This document shows, in pieces, positions 60,336 through 64,000 of a stretch of 64,000 nt of DNA (its first letter is position 1; each line of letters opens with the position of its first letter). The translations under genes and the position numbers were made by a program. Source of the stretch: Protonemura montana (Eukaryota; Arthropoda; Insecta; Plecoptera; Nemouridae); NCBI GenBank assembly GCA_947568835.1, contig OX387606.1:23983111-24047110 (forward strand), read 5' to 3'. The notes under the pieces are model-generated. The model did no database searches. It was not told the origin of the DNA and was given only the letters and a program-made list of their open reading frames with translations.

Positions 60336-63300
60336 ATGCTAGTTGACCAAGTCTTGGCTCTTTCCCTGTTCGTGCTGGTAGCGTCCAGGGAGATCCTCGA
60401 GGAGACCCGGCGAGAATTCGTCAGGGATTTCAGCAAAAACATGCGTGCAGAGTGCGTCGTCTTTCTAAGCGACCATATTGGTAAGCATCTCATTTCAATA
60501 AATGGTAATAAAGTTTCTCACGCTGTAACTCATATCTTTTGACTTTTCTTTCGATCGTATTATATTCTTCAAGTTAGGGTATGAATTCAATTACATTATT
60601 AATGAAAGCATGTGTACTTAGTTAATAAATAATGGCAAACACAAACGACAGCGAAACTTGGGCATATGGAAGCTACATACAAAGTCTGAACGTCTTAAAT
60701 CATTCTCTTTATTACTCTGGTCCCTACACTTGTCGTAATTTCAGTTTGTAATTGTTAGTAATTACATCGCAATGACTGTATTTGTTTGAGTAATTGGCAC
60801 GCAAAATCCTCTGAATGGAGAGAGAAGAGTACCATAATAGTGAACATGAAAATCCCTCCCATAAGAAACTGCTAACGGTCCCTTATGCCACCCCAAAGCA
60901 ATCATTTCGACCATTCCCTGACCTAGTTCAGTCACTTGATTGATTCCCATTTTCATCAGGCGACTTCCCGGCTCAATCAGCGACGTTTCAATCAATGAAA
61001 CTGCTGTCCCAGGAACACTTGACCTCGACTTTATCCTGCAGGACTTCAAGGACCTCTAAGAAGCCATCAGGACGAGAGCTTCAGCCGTGTAATCGACCGC
61101 TGCACGTCATTCAGGACGAAAATATTCTCAGGACTGCTGTGAGAATCGCCGGCTTTGCTGCCCAGGAATGTCATTACATATTCATTGCATGGAATGCTTG
61201 ATATGCATCGCTATAAAATAATGCGCGAGGAAAGACATCATATTTATGTTAATACTCGTTTGAAGATATAGAATAACATTGCTTTCAGCTAGACGTGTTC
61301 AAGATTTCTGTTTTGAAGAGATCCTCTATGCTATTATTTCAGAAAGATGTGAATTGAATATTATATTGCATTTATTTGCATTGCAAAAAGCTGCAACCTG
61401 CACTATTTGAACGGCATTGTTCGCAGGCTGAGTTGAAATTATTGCTAAATATGCAATACACCAACCATTTCATTGCAGCTGAACGGGATTTAGATCAACA
61501 AACACATCTGAGAGCTTCGGCGCGTAGCTTGGAGCCAACTTCAGCCTGTAATCTACTCCCCAGATCCTCTATCCCGGACCGACATGGCTTCTGTTCCACA
61601 ACACATCTTGGGAAGACGTCGATCTCCAAGGAGTAGACATCCGCTTTGACACCCAGTTCCTGATAGCAACGCGCAAAGACAACGAAATCGTCCTGACCGA
61701 GATCTATAGGGTCGAACAACATCTCGCTGTACGCAGCAATGTCTTCGGGTCCTGGCTTGAAGGTTCGGGGGTAGAAGGCCCCAAGAAGTACCTCTACGAG
61801 CGACGCGATGTCCTTGAAGGACTCGTCATGAAAGTGGGAATAATACACGTACGTCTCATCGTTGAGTGTGCAGGTTATAGGTAGAGACAGAACGTTGATG
61901 TTAAACCGTTGAGTGTGCAGGTTCTAGGTAGAGACAGAACGTTGATGTTAAACCGTTGAGTGTGCAGGTTATAGGTAGAGACAGAACGTTAATGTTAAAC
62001 CGTTGAGTGTGCAGGTTCTAGGTAGAGACAGAACGTTGATGTTAAACCGTTGAGTGTGCAGGTTCTAGGTAGAGACAGAACGTTGATGTTAAACCGTTGA
62101 GTGTGTAGGATCTAGGAAGAGACAGAACGTTGATGTTAAACCGTTGAGTGTGCAGGTTCTAGGTAGAGACAGAACGTTGATGTTAAACCGTTGAGTGTGC
62201 AGGTTATAGGTAGAGACAGAACGTTAATGTTAAACCGTTGAGTGTGCAGGTTCTAGGTAGAGACAGAACGTTGATGTTAAACCGTTGAGTGTGCAGGTTC
62301 TAGGTAGAGACAGAACGTTAATGTTAAACCGTTGAGTGTGCAGGTTCTAGGTAGAGGCAGAACGTTAATGTTAAACCGTTGAGTGTGCAGGTTCTAGGTA
62401 GAGACAGAACGTTTATGTTAAACCGTTGAGTGTGCAGGTTCTAGGTAGAGACAGAACGTTGATGTTGAACCGTTGAGTGTGCAGGTTCTAGGTAGAGACA
62501 GAACGTTGATGTTAAACCGTTGAGTGTGCAGGTTCTAGGTAGAGTGTGTATAACTTATAAGTATAGGTTATGTGGTGTTTCCAGAATGTGCCGTTCAGCT
62601 ACGTGAAACGTCAAGGTGACAGGCTGCTCTGGGACGGGTTCGTGGGTCGCGTCTGGTCGCTCCTGGAGCAAAGGATGAACTTCACGTAAAACATGCAACC
62701 CTCGTATCTCGACGCATCGTTTGCCAAAAGACACTCGTTTTCAACTCAACAAAGTCATAGCAAAAAATTGACAGAGGAAATCAGCCCGCTTGCTTTTTTA
62801 TTATTACGAACACTATAACCGTCTCAAAAATTGATGCTCAAAGAGGGACTCAAACCCCGATCTCCACCTGTCGCGGGTGTTGCTCTAACCAATTGAGCTA
62901 CTTGGACCCCGATCTCCACCTGTCGCGGGTGTTGCTCTAACTAATTGAGCTACTTGGACCCCGATCTCCACCTGTCGCGGGTGTTGCTCTAACCAATTGA
63001 GCTACTTGGACCCCGATCTCCACCTGTCGCGGGTGTTGCTCTAACCCATTGAGCTACTTGAACCCCGATCTCCACCTGTCGCGGGTGTTGCTCTAACCCA
63101 TTGAGCTACTTGAACCCCGATCTCCACCTGTCGCGGGTGTTGCACTGAACCATTGAGCTACTTGGACACCGATCTCCACCTGTCGCGGGTGTTGCTCTAA
63201 CCAATTGAGCTACTTGAACCCCGATCTCCACCTGTCGCGGGTGTTGCTCTGAACCATTGAGCTACTTGGACCCCGATCTCCACCTGTCGCGGGTGTTGCT

Positions 63301-63917
63301 CTAACCCATTGAGCTACTTGGACCCCGATCTCCACCTGTCACGGGTGTTGCTCTAACCCATTGAGCTACTTGGACCCCGATCTCCACCTGTCGCGGGTGT
63401 TGCTCTAACCAATTAAGCTACTTGGACCCCGATCTCCACCTATCGCGGGTGTTGCTCTAACCAATTGAGCTACTTGGACACTGTTTTTTTGAGACGATTC
63501 TAGTGTATTTGATGAGAATGACAGTTCTCCAAGGAGTAGAACCAAGAGGCTGTGAATACTCACAGTCACTCTGATTCTAGTGACGCTATGTCACGTCACA
63601 ACCTGTCAAACTCGAATAACTCCAATTTGATAATAATTAAAACTATTGTAATTCAAATAATTGAAATTTGAAACCATATTGAAAACTTGGAAGTTGAAAC
63701 GTTCGTAATCCCAATGTTGGCAAACCCGTCTGTCTTGCAGCTCCAAGTTCATCCTGCCACCTAGCGGGACTTTCGGGAATCCTCTGGGCAACGGCTCTTG
63801 GGATGGTTTGGTGGGAATGCTTATCAACAAACGTGTGCACTGCACTGGAAGCGCCCTTGCGCCAATACCGGAACGTTTCGCTTTCGTCGAGTTCTCCTTT
63901 GCCCTGTACACCCTGCA
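60336..63917 (+). CDS. Ionotropic receptor / iGluR-like, 5' part (runs off window)
   Basis: Likely a chemosensory or related ionotropic receptor. Exons: 60336-60480 (ATG, then hydrophobic VLALSLFVLVA, a signal peptide), 60960-61138, 61564-61848, 62585-62685, 63741-63917; phases fit and the last exon ends at a GTGAGT donor, so the gene continues beyond the window. Exon 3 has PTWLLFHNTSWEDVDL, DIRFDTQFLIATRK, EIYRV and YERRDVLEGLVMKVGIIH, the conserved block before the ligand-binding domain. Exons 4-5 are S1: NVPFSYVKR, MNFTSKF, GSWDGLVGMLI, then PIPERFAFVEFSFA, keeping an Arg where iGluRs bind the ligand carboxylate. The 3' end of exon 2 and whether another small exon lies at 61139-61563 are uncertain. 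Introns contain a 47-bp array and a SINE-head array. Confidence 0.78.
61139..61563. other. Ionotropic receptor intron (possible extra exon)
   Basis: Open frames exist but none joins the neighbouring exons with confidence. Confidence 0.3.
61860..62545. repeat. 47-bp minisatellite derived from foldback MITE end, ~14.5 copies
   Basis: The unit CGTTGAGTGTGCAGGTTCTA plus GGTAGAGACAGAACG is the terminal ~47 bp of the MITE with small changes. Starts 11 bp after an ionotropic-receptor splice donor. Confidence 0.92.
62796..63510 (-). repeat. tRNA-SINE with twelve-fold amplified 52-bp head
   Basis: Twelve 52-bp units (62853-63476) between a single T-arm-like end (62841-62858) and the 5' clamp GAGACGATTCTAGTGT. 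Ionotropic receptor intron. Confidence 0.93.
63511..63615. repeat. SINE 5' flank and dispersed 50-bp repeat
   Basis: ATGAGAATGACAGTTCTCC matches the flank at 30183-30216. The following GGCTGTGAATACTCACAGTC is the inverted counterpart of 31008-31060. Confidence 0.6.
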
Positions 63918-64000
63918 GTGAGTTGTGGTTGTGTGCCGTGGTGGCCATGAGCTAGCACCTTCATGTTTTCGGCGTCTGCTCGTTGCAAAACTTTCTAAAA

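Overview
This is intron-rich animal DNA, most likely from an arthropod. It carries an endophilin-A gene with the arthropod-style linker exon, an ionotropic-receptor gene, GGTTA/TTAGG-type repeat arrays, and many SINEs, LINE tails and minisatellites. I cannot resolve the order or species.

Layout. 1-20.3 kb holds endophilin-A on the minus strand, in eleven coding exons including an in-frame 90-nt cassette; a CpG-rich likely promoter lies near 20.8-21.1 kb. 21-28 kb is repeat-rich and intergenic. 28.0-32.3 kb is an alpha-arrestin gene (+) whose first intron contains an intact, intronless, opposite-strand UQCRB-type gene. 33.1-36.4 kb is a composite GGTTA-type array between two direct copies of a ~0.9-kb block that carries a LINE C-terminal fragment. 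37.5-44.6 kb is XPR1, the SPX-EXS phosphate exporter, in ten exons. 47.3-51.9 kb is a second alpha-arrestin with the same five-exon plan as the first, so the pair brackets XPR1. 53.5-59.7 kb is a complete sorbitol dehydrogenase gene in eight exons. 60.3 kb to the window end is the 5' part of an ionotropic receptor gene.

Every exon chain was assembled by hand from GT/AG boundaries. In every completed chain the exon lengths and phases sum to an open frame: EndoA 439 aa, alpha-arrestin 1 430 aa, XPR1 659 aa, alpha-arrestin 2 319 aa, SORD 354 aa.

The most unusual content is in the repeats. A 5S rRNA-derived SINE carries a 91-bp promoter-bearing unit in 1 to 4 tandem copies. A tRNA-derived SINE with a full cloverleaf head, clamped by an outer inverted repeat, has had its box-A half amplified to 9 and to 12 units at two loci. 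A 423-bp foldback MITE with 7-bp target duplications has given rise to a 47-bp minisatellite beside an ionotropic-receptor splice donor. A LINE C-terminal segment has become a 45-bp array that stays open as a 15-residue repeat. Pieces of mobile elements have thus repeatedly become tandem arrays here, mostly inside introns. I see no shared biochemical pathway among the six genes beyond the paralogy of the two arrestins.
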